A stretch of DNA of 64,000 nucleotides from Dendrophyllia cribrosa (GCA_024195265.1 JAJLRJ010000007.1:9310828-9374827); one strand, 5' to 3'. Counted from the first letter of the stretch, positions 47,601 through 56,816 are shown. Numbers and translations are program-made. Notes: a model not told the origin generated them from the letters alone.

Positions 47601-47951
47601 GACCTCTACAGCAAGCAGTGGAGACAAGTCCAGCACCTGGCCAATGTATTCTGGTCCAGATGGCGGAAGGAGTACCTGCCGACACTCCAGCCTAGACGGA
47701 AGTGGCAACACGAGACAAAGAACCTTGAAGAGGGTGACTTGGTTCTTCTCCGCTGTAAAGAAGTCCCAAGGAACAGTTGGCCACTTGCCCGGATCACCAA
47801 AGCCTACCCCAGTGCAGATGGAAAGGTGCGCAAGGTCGAGTTGCTGACAACCAGGGATGGATCCAGAAGGAGCTACACTAGACCGGTGACTGAGGTTATA
47901 CTGCTGAGGAGCGAGAATGACTTTCAAAAATTGAAAACCACTGTTGGATGA
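41583..47951 (+). pseudogene. BEL/Pao Gag-Pol polyprotein with one in-frame stop
   Basis: The frame spans 2123 codons and is open except for TAA at 45738-45740. Domains in order (residues counted from 41583): helical N-terminus and coiled coil (~60-300); DUF1759-type Gag with KFDNRPENYNTWKAAF (~415); zinc knuckles CFRCL...C and CTECQSDKH (~690-720); an aspartic protease/A17-like region with YVVIDDQSNCSL (~790); reverse transcriptase with GKVRVVFDSA, FMADIEQMF and FYVDDG (~1125-1250); YDPLGLAAP (~1355); RNase H-like HTFCDASNEA (~1420); integrase with HHQ-type zinc-binding region, DVFGPW, LRSDCGTNF and HVGGVWERM supplying D, D, E (~1810-1925); C-terminal GDLVLL domain. The stop falls at a point where homologues seem to have more residues, so a small deletion may have made it. 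Only one disabling change is visible. Confidence 0.93.
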
Positions 47952-48098
47952 ACTGTCTCAGCCTAGTGCTGAAGATTGCAAACTGAACATTTAACTTTAA
48001 GAAGTTATTTTTCTCTAATCAAAGATTAACATTTTTGTTTACCATGTATCGTTACCGTTTATATCATAGTGGTATCTCTGCAATACCAGGCGAGGAGT

Positions 48099-48355
48099 GT
48101 TCTGTCACGCATGTCACATATCTTGCGTTACTACATAGCTTGTTACGTAGTGTATTTCGCCATAGGAATTATGGGATAGGGGACTCCATGTGATTGCTTT
48201 TTTAGGGGAATATTGTTTTGCTACCTGGTGGAAACGCTTTCTCGTTTCACCGCGAAATTTTGCTTAGATTAAAACCGGTTACACGTCTGATGAAAGGCCT
48301 ACGTCTCGTTATTTACTGGGGAGTATCGTGGATCAAGGTCTGACGGATCAGAACA
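48099..48355 (+). repeat. BEL/Pao 3' LTR
   Basis: Matches 41353-41610. The position equivalent to the Gag ATG reads GTG here. The target duplication ATATA follows. Confidence 0.92.
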
Positions 48356-48589
48356 ATATAAGATAGCGTGGTCTAGAAACCTCAAACGAATATATTTGGA
48401 AAATCGGATATTTAGGTCATGGCTTCAGGCTAAATTCGATGCCGGGAATGAAGGTTCCAGTGACAGCGACTTTGTCGCCCATTTGTTGTCGTTGGAATAT
48501 CGTCGAAGGTATGCTATGTTTTCATGACTTTGGCTTCAGTTTGCCCTCCTCAGGACGAGTGGCTCCTTGACAGAACCAAAAAATGATTA

Positions 48590-48699
48590 GCCTACGACAC
48601 GAGGTATTCCCAGGCGGTCACCCATCCAAGTACTAACCTCGCCCGACAGGGCTTAACTTCGGTGATCGGACGAGAACCGGCGCATGTCAACCCGTGACA
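48590..48699 (-). rRNA. 5S rRNA-derived sequence fused to the TTAA element's right end
   Basis: The minus strand reads GGTTCTCGTCCGATCACCGA, AGTTAAGCCCTGTCGGGC, GGTTAGTACTTGGATGGGTG, ACCGCCTGGGAATACC and ends GTCGTAGGC. These are the conserved internal promoter and 3' half of animal 5S rRNA over about 90 nt. The first ~20 nt diverge and merge into the terminal repeat. A T-run follows the 3' end (TAATCATTTTTT on the minus strand). It is probably not a functional rRNA gene, but the internal control region seems intact. Confidence 0.88.
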
Positions 48700-49589
48700 C
48701 TGTCCCTTTAAGGGTCTTTAAGTTGTTGAAAAGTTGAATTAAAGATAACGTAAAGGTTCTTAAACACATATTAAAGATACTTACTTAATACTTTAATACA
48801 TTTAAGAGTATTTACGTCTCAACTTAAAGATTTTCGATACCTTTAAGTAAAATTTAATTTTCTCTTAAAGATTAAATTCATTATTTCGTCGTGTTATTTA
48901 CTTCAAGTTCTTATTGGTTGATTGGGTTGTTTGCGTATGTCGTGATTGGTCATAGTAGGACGGTTTTCAAGCGAGTGTCGAACTAAATTAATTGCGCGTT
49001 TGCTTTGCTTTTGCATTGCTACGCTATGTGATTGGTTAAATCAGAAGTATTGAACCAGAATCAATCAGAAAGTAAAACCAAAACCAATCGTGACTTGATT
49101 GTACGCGTTTTCCCCGCTTGGCGCCGGCTACATGTATTTGCTTCGAGTTCTGATTGGTTCATTGGATTGTCTGTGACTGTTGTGATTGGCCAGAGTAATT
49201 ACTTTGGTTTTGGTTTTACCACACTCAATTGAAAATCGCTCTTATGACTTTGGATTTGGTTTTGAGACATTCATTTGCAAACTCTATTGAAACTACTTTA
49301 AAGATCTGATGAAGAATGGAACTTACTGATGTCATTTGCTTCAACCACTGAAACTTTCAGAATGGCACAAGCCACAAACAGGAGAAGGAAAAATGATGCA
49401 CGACGGAATGCCTGCTGAAAAAGAAAGGTACGGACTTCTCAAACTCATGTTAATGAATTGATTATTAAAAATAATTCATCAAGTTTAAACAAAGACACTC
49501 ATAAGCGATAAGCGTGACGGTGGTTTGCAAATCCGATCTTAATTAGCATAGCTTTTGGCGATATTATCTTTCGTTTTCTCTGTATTTGA

Positions 49590-50847
49590 TGATCAGTTTG
49601 AGAAGCTATATCAAACACATAAAAGAGTGTTTACCTTAAATTGAGTTAAAAAAAACTCGACTGTGCCTCGTATTTTCAACCAACTTCTCGGTGTTTGGAA
49701 ATCCCGATGAAACACTCTACCTCGTGTTTCATATATCACATCAAACAAAATCGTCTTTAGTGGCTTTTCAATTGCATTACTTTTTCCTGACTTTTTCGGA
49801 TTTTGTTTCTTTTTGTTCTTGGTGTTCTTGCTTGTTCAAATGGATACACTGAAAAGAGTATTCGTAAACAAACGAACATTCGATATGGTCACACCTTTCG
49901 TATATATGCATAATACACCTTATTCCAAAATGGTGACCAATTTAATATTCTTTTATATGTATGTTAATTAGCCCTTGTTGCCTCGTCAGCATGTGCAAAA
50001 TACAACAGAATTTTCACGCGAAAATGAGGCAAAGAGGGCTAATTGACATGCACACAAAAGAATAATAAATTGCCCGCCATTTTGGAATAAGGTGTATGGT
50101 ATACGTTGAATTAACTCCACTACACTGACACTGACACTGACACTGACACTGACACTGACACTGAAGACGTGACACGTCAGCAATGAGGCCGGCAACTTCG
50201 TGGCTTTCAGTATCGACAAAAATCAACTATGAATGCCAGCAAAAGAATAAGAGAGTCGAGTACAAGTTGTATATAGTCTTATCTAATTTGTATATAGTTC
50301 TAATTTTGTAAATTTAATTTTTATAAATGTAATTCTTAACTTTTAGTATAGTAGGTCCACATCAGCCCTTTGGCTGCCTTTTATCCAACCTACCTATCAA
50401 ATAAAGTATGTATGTATGTATGTATGTATGTATGTATGTGTGTGTATGTATGTATTGCCATGAGTGAAATCAACAAGCTTCGCCTCGAAGTCAATAACCA
50501 GATTTCACCGTTAAAAACTGAAATTGGTGATCTAAGAAAGTCCTTGGATGCTGCCTGGGTTGAAATTGAAACGTTAAAAGTTCAACAGAAACAGAGCAAC
50601 GAGTTGGAAGTGGAACTAACACAAGAAAACGAACGCCTCAACGCCGAAGTAATCGCCCAGAAACAAAGAGCTATCAAGTTAGAAAACTACACGCGAAGAG
50701 AAAACATACGCCTGCTTAACATACCTGAGAGTCAAGATGAAGACTGCAAAGAATTAGTGAAATAAGTTATGAAAGCCGTTAACATGCCTAATGCAGACAG
50801 AATTGAGTTCCACGCAGTTCATCGAACTGGGAAACAAAGAGAAGACT
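49590..50847. repeat. Tandem unit copy 3, truncated
   Basis: Repeats 14450-15660 and its continuation at 18113-18247. It includes the MITE (49915-50095), the LINE start with six ACACTG units where copy 2 has three, the ATGT array and ORF1 sequence. Similarity stops at GAGAAGAC (50847), where another repeat begins. Confidence 0.85.
50458..50765 (+). pseudogene. LINE ORF1 fragment, copy 3
   Basis: Reads the same coiled coil and LENYTRRENIRLLNIPESQD as ORF1 in copy 2 but without the TTAA insertion. It shows the intact joint and dates that insertion after the duplication. A stop (TAA, 50763) replaces the next codon. Sequence continues as ORF1-like to about 50847. Confidence 0.75.
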
Positions 50848-52650
50848 AGCCTGTTCCTGGCTCCGAGATAGTGGGGAACGCGCGAAGTAAAAAAAGGGAA
50901 AAATCGAGGGGGAACTGGTCGGCGGAGCCTGTAAACATTTCTTTTTTTTGGCAAGCTTTGCGATAACCCAATTTTCTGTCGTCAAAATGTCAAAATGTCA
51001 ATTAACAGAAATAGTTCTCGGATTTCTCGCGCGAGTATTTCGCCCAAAAGCACGTACAAGAACGCGAGGTAATCCGCATGTCTTTCAAGACGCTTACGCC
51101 GACGAAAATACTGTCCTCGAATCTCGAAGTCCACCCTTCAAAGTGCTGCAGATTTTGTAGGAAAAACGTAGCATGTAGAGGAACCAAGAGTTTCTTTGTT
51201 CATTGTAGTGAGAAATAAGGAATTGCTGGCGTTTTCTGGAACAGAGAGTTTGGTTTTAGCCGATGTTGTCGCCTCGTTTGGGCACAAGCTCATAAAGCAC
51301 GAGGAACTTTCTACTGTCAGCTGCTTAACTTGTGCGAGAACTTTAACAAGGCTTAACGCTACTTTTTTCAAACTTGTCGCAAAATCAAACGACGGCATTT
51401 CTTCAGCTAAACCGAAGAGACTTTCCAGCTCACCTACTGGAATTTCGCCTTCCGCTAATTGAACGCGGGAAGGAACTCCGTCTTCTGGGACAAGAAGACG
51501 ACGACTCTTACCTCATGTTCTTAATGCCATTTGCTCCTTTTATATGTTTTGAACGGGTATTCTACATTTAGCCGTTTGTAAGGAGGATTTTAGTTTAGCG
51601 TGCAACGGACTAGACGTCAAGTCTGTCGTTGTGGTTTCCCGTGGTGTTGCGCTTGTAGATTTTGACCTCATTTTAGCGTCCTTTTTTTTTTAGCGTCCTT
51701 TTTAGCCTAGCGGTTGGTGTGTTGTTTTCGCCATTAATATTGGCATGTAGATTTTTATGAAGGAAAGGTTTGAATTTCTCTAACTTTTCTCTCTGAAATA
51801 CCGGACATGACAGGATCTGAAATGATCTGTTGGCCGTGAATGTCTTTCCTGCTATTAAAATAAAGAGTCACGCTGGGCCCAGCTATTTTAGTTTTGTCTT
51901 TGCAGGATTTTAATTTTCAGGATCCAAGCTTTATAGCAGAGAGAGTTGTAGCTTAATACGCTATTCAACTTGTAAAGAGTTGAAGTTTGTCTCAGTCAAG
52001 GCTGTTATTTTAGCTTCCATTCGCTACTCTTTATAGCTGCGTGGAGCTGTTTATACTAAAACCTCCGTTGGCAATTTTAACAGTCTAGCGACTGCTTCGT
52101 TTATGCCACTATTTCATTCAGGCAAAACCATGGTTTCGGTTCTCCTCTCGAACCTCATCAGTTGCCGGGTTTGTATTTGCTAGTTGCTACCTTTAAGTAG
52201 CAACGCATATTTTTTTGAGAACGGTTAAATCATTCTGCTCGGCATAATTTTCAAACATGTATTTATACCCTTGGTGTGGATCGAATTTCCTCGTTTTCTA
52301 TTGGCTTTTCAATAGAAATTTCGATCCTCTCCGCTTGAAGCTAAGCGTGTGTTTTTTTGGAAGGCATTATTTGAAAATTCGCGAAGACATTCGTCCAAAA
52401 TATTACATAACTTTGATTCCTCTTCATCACGCGCGAGGATCGCGAACGCCATCGTTATGATTGACAAGAATAATGTGCATAGCGAGGTGTTGACATTACC
52501 TGTCAAAACGGACCAATCAGAGGGTATACCAGGAGCTGGTATACCGGAAAGAGCTTTTTAAAGAAATGTTTATAGGCTCCGCCGACCGCCTTCTCCCCAG
52601 TTCCCCCGCGACTTTTTCCCTCTTTTTATCTCGTTAATGCGCATGCGCAT
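50847..52650. mobile_element. TIR-bearing element with decayed ZAD-like gene
   Basis: Bases about 50870-50945 (GGGGGAACTGGTCGGCGGAG, CCTGTAAACATTTCTTT) reappear inverted at about 52558-52640 (AAAGAAATGTTTATAGGCTC, CGCCGACCG). The outermost right end is missing or rearranged, and no target duplication was found. The interior 51600-52560 is noncoding. Confidence 0.6.
50988..51571 (+). pseudogene. ZAD-like zinc-finger gene fragment, frameshifted
   Basis: Pieces in changing frames include KCCRFCRKNVACRGTKSFF (about 51130), SFGHKLIKHEELSTVSCLTC (about 51265) and KRLSSSPTGISPSAN (about 51415-51462). Two C-x2-C pairs separated by about 50 residues resemble a ZAD-type zinc-finger associated domain. 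I remember similar uncharacterised proteins from cnidarians. Frame changes occur near 51155 and 51200. Identification is tentative. Confidence 0.4.
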
Positions 52651-52721
52651 AAACGAGATTTAAGAATCAATACAAAAAGGGACAAAAGTTGTTAACAAAA
52701 GTCCATTGTTAACTTTTGTCC
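52628..52721. repeat. Two adjacent palindromes
   Basis: A 32-bp near-perfect palindrome centred on GCGCATGCGC (52628-52659) is followed by a hairpin with GGACAAAAGTTGTTAAC arms (52679-52721). From 52722 to 53288 there is AT-rich DNA without a recognised gene. Confidence 0.8.
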
Positions 52722-53288
52722 GGGGGGTTACTTCTTTCTTCTTTATAGAAGCTATATTAGGGTATTGAGGATATGGCTGGTTCAACCGGTTAGGATTTCA
52801 AGAAGGGCGTCACATACCGCCACTAAAATTTTTGAGGAGCACCCCCGGACCTATTGTTAATTTCCCTAGGGTATTGAGATGTCAGAACTTTTCATGAACT
52901 TGTCATATCTCACATTACGTCACCGCAAAGGTATTAAAGTTCTTATTAAGTTTCGATATCTCACGTTACCTATCAAGAAATATCAATGTTTCAAATTTTC
53001 TACCATTTGTCGTAAAGCCATAAAGCTGCTTTAGAAGGGTAAAAATAGGTCAAATGCGTTTTCTTTGGAAACGCAGTTTGAGAATTTCACGGTGTATTTT
53101 TACGAATGGAGACGTTTTAAGGAAGTTAAATGGGACGGGAAAGTTTGTGTTTTACTGATGAGCGATATGGCAGAGCAAAATAGCATGAACTTTGGGTTTG
53201 TTCTATTTTGGAAAACTGAATCATTGCTATTACGGTTTGATTATGCAATACTATGGGAAAGACGTCATAGTTTTGGTGATTTAGCTAA

Positions 53289-53413
53289 GTAGTGGGTAGA
53301 GCGCTTCTCAAATGCGGTTTTTTGAGCCGATTTCCAATTTGTCCTCACTTCGTTCGGAAAAATTGGAAATCGTCTCAAAAAATCGCATTTGAGAGGAGCG
53401 CTCTACCCACTAC
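53289..53413. repeat. 125-bp hairpin at the edge of the right viral block
   Basis: Arms 53289-53341 and 53361-53413 (GTAGTGGGTAGAGCGC outer tips) flank a 19-nt loop. Read on the minus strand the outer tip is GAGTAGTGGGTAGAGCGC, resembling GAGTAGATGGAGAGGGC at the left hairpin. Confidence 0.85.
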
Positions 53414-53531
53414 TCGGGATTCCCGTCCTCAAACACCCGTAAGAGGGAGTCAAATTCGTTTTTCCCCGAGCCCACCCGCAACGGCAAGCGAGGCATCACC
53501 GATTGAAGAAACCACTCCTCTCATTGTAACA

Positions 53532-53765
53532 ATGGGGAGAGGAAGAAAGGGTCTTCTGACACAATCAGCTAAACGAATGTCATTTAACCTTTCAAGACAC
53601 GGAAGTCTTTGTTGTTGTGTATGCAGCAAAGGCAAATGTTACAGCTGTAAATACTTTGAAGAAACTCGAGAGCAAACATCTCCTCCATCCATTGTACCGC
53701 AATATATTCTTGAAGCCACACAAAGCCTGACTCCACAACAACTTGTGGCGTTGATTCCCAATTGA
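53532..53765 (+). CDS. Small Cys-rich protein, first gene of the right viral block
   Basis: The ATG at 53532 opens MGRGRKGLLTQSAKRMSFNL followed by the cluster CCCVCSKGKCYSC, a likely zinc-binding site, and a polar tail. The frame stays open upstream to the hairpin, with a Pro/Ser-rich stretch, so the true start may be further 5'. No TATA-like motif was found directly before 53532. The next gene follows after 31 bp. No family recognised. Confidence 0.45.
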   Translation: MGRGRKGLLTQSAKRMSFNLSRHGSLCCCVCSKGKCYSCKYFEETREQTSPPSIVPQYILEATQSLTPQQLVALIPN

Positions 53766-53780
53766 AGAAACCACATTACC

Positions 53781-53790
53781 CCATATAAAC
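53781..53790 (+). promoter_or_regulatory. TATA-like promoter before right zinc-finger gene
   Basis: CCATATAAAC lies 6 nt before the ATG at 53797. Confidence 0.45.
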
Positions 53791-53796
53791 GTGACA

Positions 53797-54195
53797 ATGC
53801 CATTCGCCAACGAAGCAATGACTGCCGTTGCGTTTTTGAAAATGAGGGGCATTGAGGTGAAAGAAGGCGATGACTTATATGCAAAGAACAAAGAGACGTT
53901 CGAATACAACCCTTGCAGACATTGTGGTTTAAACTTCACCCAAGGCCATTCTCTTGTTGAGCATCAAAAATACGCTTGCAAGAAGCTGCGAACAGAACCA
54001 CGCCCGAAAGAGATTTGTCCCGGCTGCAATCGAGCAGTTTCTAAACCAACCTTTTACAAACATCTAAAAAATGGTTGCCCTCCCGCGAAAAGAAACCCAC
54101 TGATGAACGTTGATACAGTACGATATCTCCAATTGGACAAATCTCTTCCCCTGTATATACCATACCAACATTGCAATGGTGGCTCAAGGACTTGA
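53797..54195 (+). CDS. Viral zinc-finger protein, homologue of the left-block gene
   Basis: The ATG at 53797 follows a TATA-like motif. There are two fingers: CRHCGLNFTQGHSLVEHQKY plus C (residues ~40-60, C-x2-C...H...C) and CPGCNRAVSKPTFYKHLKNG plus C (~75-95), the second matching the left-block protein at 3044-3457. The C-terminal ~25 residues overlap the promoter and start of the next gene by 20 bp. They may not be original sequence if a frameshift lies near 54110. A DNA- or RNA-binding role in viral expression or replication is inferred. Confidence 0.65.
   Translation: MPFANEAMTAVAFLKMRGIEVKEGDDLYAKNKETFEYNPCRHCGLNFTQGHSLVEHQKYACKKLRTEPRPKEICPGCNRAVSKPTFYKHLKNGCPPAKRNPLMNVDTVRYLQLDKSLPLYIPYQHCNGGSRT
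54152..54162 (+). promoter_or_regulatory. TATA-like promoter before 54176
   Basis: TGTATATACC lies 14 nt before the ATG at 54176 and inside the preceding gene. It supports an independent start there. Confidence 0.5.
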
Positions 54196-54628
54196 CATAA
54201 AACCAAAGAATCTAGACAACTTCGACAAATGGTTGCTGACCTTTGGTGAAGTCAATTTGGACTACTTACCAGACATGCTCCAGGATTTCATCCTTGAACT
54301 GGCTTTTAGGTTTATACAACGTGACTTAGACGCCAGGGACCTTCATCAACACAGGATGAAATCTGTATGCTTTTCAATAAAAAATCATTATCAATGGCAA
54401 CACCTTTGTCATTTGCGTTTATTAACTTCACAAACATGTGAGGAATGCCAAGAACACTTCTCGCCAGAAGTGGACATGGGCAGGCACAGAGCCATTTGTC
54501 CTGGCATGCCGCTTTATAGAGCTTTTCAGGGGGCATTGATGTTTACAGGCATCGACAGTGATGACGAGGAAGATTATGATGGCCCAAGTGCTTACGAAAG
54601 TTTCTATGGCAGTGCTCACTCAACGTGA
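54176..54628 (+). CDS. Viral zinc-finger-like protein, function unknown
   Basis: The start at 54176 is chosen for the upstream TGTATATACC; the open frame extends back to 54110 without an ATG. The 150-residue protein has a helical N-terminal half, then CEECQEHFSPEVDMGRHRAI followed by C (a C-x2-C...H...C finger, residues ~93-115), and an acidic tail. It is convergent with the VLTF3-like gene, overlapping it by 13 bp. In the left block this position is occupied by the YqaJ nuclease on the opposite side of the zinc-finger gene, so gene content differs between the two viruses. Confidence 0.55.
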   Translation: MVAQGLDIKPKNLDNFDKWLLTFGEVNLDYLPDMLQDFILELAFRFIQRDLDARDLHQHRMKSVCFSIKNHYQWQHLCHLRLLTSQTCEECQEHFSPEVDMGRHRAICPGMPLYRAFQGALMFTGIDSDDEEDYDGPSAYESFYGSAHST

Positions 54629-55347
54629 CCCATCTTTTCAAGCATGATCTTCCAGCTTTGTTCGTGCTTCCACATTGATTTTTCTGGGACTTGCAGCCAG
54701 AAGTAATTGACAAGCCGATGTGGCCCTTTTATCGCATCCAAGATTTTGTGGGCCACAAAGGGCATGGAGATTCTTTTCGGCAGATATTCTTCGATGAATT
54801 TGAAAGAATCATTTGCATGTTGTATTTCATCATTGGACAAGCAGACGTGGTGTTCACAAATTTTCAGATGTTTGTTGAGATAGCTTTTGAAGTTGTAGTG
54901 TTTGGTGGCCATTCTTTTTTTGGTAATTGTGTAATCACCACCATAGAGCCCGTTGTAATCGAATGTAACACCATCCAGAGGCTCTAAGAGCCCGCAGTCC
55001 TCACAGCAAAGTTCTGATGAAAACATCCTGAGGTTTAATTTGCCTTTGCAGTTTTGGCAAAATTTTCTCCTTTCATTCACAAGGGTGAAAGGTGAGTGTG
55101 GAGGGTATTGTGCCTCGGGAGAAAGATACTCCTTGATGATATGAAGGCGTTCTGACAGGTTTGAACGCCGTATTTCCTTTGTGTAGTTTTCGAGTGAGCG
55201 CAGGAGGATAAATTTGTATTCTTTATCAAGCTCATCGAGTTTGGCTTTGTATTCGCCTTTAGTGTCCAAGGACCGAATATCAGCCAGTTGTTTAGCGAAC
55301 TTCTCCATGGTTGTACACAGCCGGGTTATGTATTCAATTGGGTGCAA
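54616..55347 (-). CDS. VLTF3-like late transcription factor (right), internally shortened
   Basis: An uninterrupted minus-strand frame aligns with the broken left-block gene. It has a zinc-ribbon pair CQNCKGKLNLRMFSSELCCE-DC, the HYNFKSYLNKHL block, and LSNDEIQHA...YLPKRISMPFVAHKI near the C-terminus. Compared with the left gene, about 70 residues between the HYNF block and LSNDEIQ are missing. No ATG opens the frame: it begins after the stop of the neighbouring gene with TTG at 55347 as one option, and the first in-frame ATG is at 55311. VLTF3-type factors activate late promoters, fitting the shared TATA motif. Family call is from pattern memory; activity is doubtful given the gap. Confidence 0.65.
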   Translation of the reverse strand: MHPIEYITRLCTTMEKFAKQLADIRSLDTKGEYKAKLDELDKEYKFILLRSLENYTKEIRRSNLSERLHIIKEYLSPEAQYPPHSPFTLVNERRKFCQNCKGKLNLRMFSSELCCEDCGLLEPLDGVTFDYNGLYGGDYTITKKRMATKHYNFKSYLNKHLKICEHHVCLSNDEIQHANDSFKFIEEYLPKRISMPFVAHKILDAIKGPHRLVNYFWLQVPEKSMWKHEQSWKIMLEKMGHVE

Positions 55348-55386
55348 ATGATTTATCCTTAGAAATGTAGAGGTTAAAGCCCGAAT

Positions 55387-56073
55387 TTAATCTCTCAAAT
55401 CGGATTTGGATGCTGTGGTGAGAAGACTTATCTTTTTTTGAAACTCTTGTTTGACTTCCTTGCGAAGTTCGTTTTTGAGTTTCTCGAGGTCTGGCGCTTG
55501 TGTTTGAGTGGCAACGTCTTTTTTTGCCCTAACACCATCCCTGATTGCAGCTTTGAGTTCGTGATATTTTTCCACCTCACGAGTAATTATGGTGAATTCT
55601 GTATCACTGATCCTCTTGTCTTCCAGAGCCTTTGAGACCAGTTCATTGACAGAGTTGCGTTTAGCCAGTGCCAGTGTATAGATCTTCTCGTGTTTAGTCA
55701 CTTTACGCTCTAATCGCTTGTTAGCAGCTGTAAAGCCAACAGAGGACAACCCACAGAGGGTCGCGATGCCGGCAAGTGCTGGACTTGCAATAATTCCGAA
55801 CCCAGTCAATGCAGTGGCAAGGGCACCTGATGACAGCCCAACAGAAAGCGACCCAAGGCCAACCGCCGAGTAATGAACTAAGGATTGGGTTCGTTTATAT
55901 TTCTTTGCGACTTGTCTGTAATGCTCGGCTTCGTCAGACAGCTCTTTAAGCAAGTCAGAGATCTTTTTGAGTCGGAAGTCTTCTGCATTGATTTGAGTGA
56001 TCCCAAGGTCAGGGTATATCTTTTGTGTATGGCTGTATTCGGGGGCCGATGGTAGCACATTAGCAGAACTCAT
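55387..56073 (-). CDS. Viral membrane/coiled-coil protein, complete copy
   Basis: The ATG at 56073 follows CATATATATACC on the minus strand. The 228-aa product has a polar N-terminal helix region, a Gly/Ala-rich hydrophobic stretch at residues ~70-115 (probably two membrane segments), then KHEKIYTLALAKRNSVN and a coiled-coil tail. It is homologous to the truncated gene at 1-498. The VLTF3-like gene follows on the same strand about 40 bp later. The hydrophobic pair plus coiled coil suggests a virion membrane or scaffold role, but no family name can be given. Confidence 0.75.
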   Translation of the reverse strand: MSSANVLPSAPEYSHTQKIYPDLGITQINAEDFRLKKISDLLKELSDEAEHYRQVAKKYKRTQSLVHYSAVGLGSLSVGLSSGALATALTGFGIIASPALAGIATLCGLSSVGFTAANKRLERKVTKHEKIYTLALAKRNSVNELVSKALEDKRISDTEFTIITREVEKYHELKAAIRDGVRAKKDVATQTQAPDLEKLKNELRKEVKQEFQKKISLLTTASKSDLRD

Positions 56074-56080
56074 GGCGTGG

Positions 56081-56092
56081 GGTATATATATG
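56081..56092 (-). promoter_or_regulatory. TATA-like promoter before 56073
   Basis: CATATATATACC on the minus strand, 7 nt before the ATG. Confidence 0.6.
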
Positions 56093-56097
56093 ATTTT

Positions 56098-56769
56098 TTA
56101 ATTTAACTCAACTTCAAATTCCAAAGGCGCGCCATTGAAGTTGAAGAGGTTATTGTTCTCATCCCTAACTGACAGTGTGATAGAGTTAACAAATTCGCCA
56201 GACGAGACGTCACGCAAGACGTTCTGTTGTGTTGTCTCGTAAAACACCTTCTCAAAAGCTTTTCCACGAATATCAAACCGAGCCAAAACTGTCGAAGGCT
56301 TCCCATTGAGGAGGTTTTGCTCTTTATCAACCAAATCACAGTGGATGAAGTAAGTGCTTGGTGCCCTTAAACGCTTGACGAAGGTTACTAGCATCAATGC
56401 AGGTCTTATGCCAAGCAATTCTGCCAGATTGTTACTAAGCGTCACACTGTTGCTGTTATTATGAATGACCATGACCCCGTATGGCCTGTTTGTTTCAATT
56501 GTTAGGTTTAAACGGCTGTCGTGGTCTTTTAGGCTTTCAAAGTCTTTCGCTAAGCTATCAACAGTGTAATGGCCTTGAAGTAAGGTCACGACACGTGATG
56601 AACTATTAGGGGGAGGGCCCGTTGGCGAAATCTTTGCTTCTTCTTTCAAATTATGCCAAGCGTTGAAAATTGAGCAAGAAACAAGACGGATATAACTCGG
56701 TTTCGGCAGTGGGCGGTCGAAATAGATCGTGTGAGGGTTCGAAGGTGTGACGATTGTTAACACAACCAT
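56098..56769 (-). CDS. Predicted all-beta viral structural protein (minor capsid candidate)
   Basis: The ATG at 56769 is preferred because TATATACAACAATC precedes it; an upstream frame to 56814 would cross the divergent promoter. The product is 223 aa and begins MVVLTIVTPSNPHTIYFDRP. It is rich in alternating hydrophobic/polar strands (SVTLSNNLAELLG, NSITLSVRDENNNLF) and ends PLEFEVELN. Such strand-rich composition and its place beside the virion gene set fit a penton or other jelly-roll minor capsid protein, but no motif proves it. It is divergently arranged with the 606-aa gene. Confidence 0.5.
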   Translation of the reverse strand: MVVLTIVTPSNPHTIYFDRPLPKPSYIRLVSCSIFNAWHNLKEEAKISPTGPPPNSSSRVVTLLQGHYTVDSLAKDFESLKDHDSRLNLTIETNRPYGVMVIHNNSNSVTLSNNLAELLGIRPALMLVTFVKRLRAPSTYFIHCDLVDKEQNLLNGKPSTVLARFDIRGKAFEKVFYETTQQNVLRDVSSGEFVNSITLSVRDENNNLFNFNGAPLEFEVELN

Positions 56770-56816
56770 GATTGTTGTATATAATAAACATTTTATAATT
56801 ATAATTTTATACAATC
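56770..56816. promoter_or_regulatory. 47-bp divergent viral promoter
   Basis: The minus strand carries TATATACAACAATC before ATG 56769 and the plus strand carries TTTTATACAATC before ATG 56817. Both genes must be controlled from this short A/T-only spacer. Confidence 0.6.

Larger units (their letters stand above)
41353..48355 (+). mobile_element. Full-length BEL/Pao LTR retrotransposon
   Basis: The 258-bp LTRs and 5-bp target duplication ATATA (41348-41352, 48356-48360) define it. It encodes a single Gag-Pol frame with domains in BEL/Pao order. A purine-rich GGCGAGGAG precedes the 3' LTR. No standard TGG-type primer-binding site directly follows the 5' LTR at 41611. Confidence 0.95.
37033..48707. 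mobile_element. 11.7-kb TTAA-flanked composite transposon
   Basis: TTAA sits on both sides (37029-37032, 48708-48711), and copy 1 at about 13561 is the empty site. The ends AGGGACACTGTCACG and the complement of AGGGACAGTGTCACG match except at one base. It contains a ~4.1-kb foldback (37150-41292), a complete BEL/Pao element (41353-48355) and a 5S-derived sequence at the right end. Without the BEL insertion it would be about 4.7 kb. No piggyBac transposase is visible. Confidence 0.85.

Noticed and set aside
53289..53531. N-terminal extension of the 53532 gene into the hairpin
   Set aside because: The open frame through the hairpin is palindromic sequence; it cannot be excluded but no ATG or TATA motif supports it.
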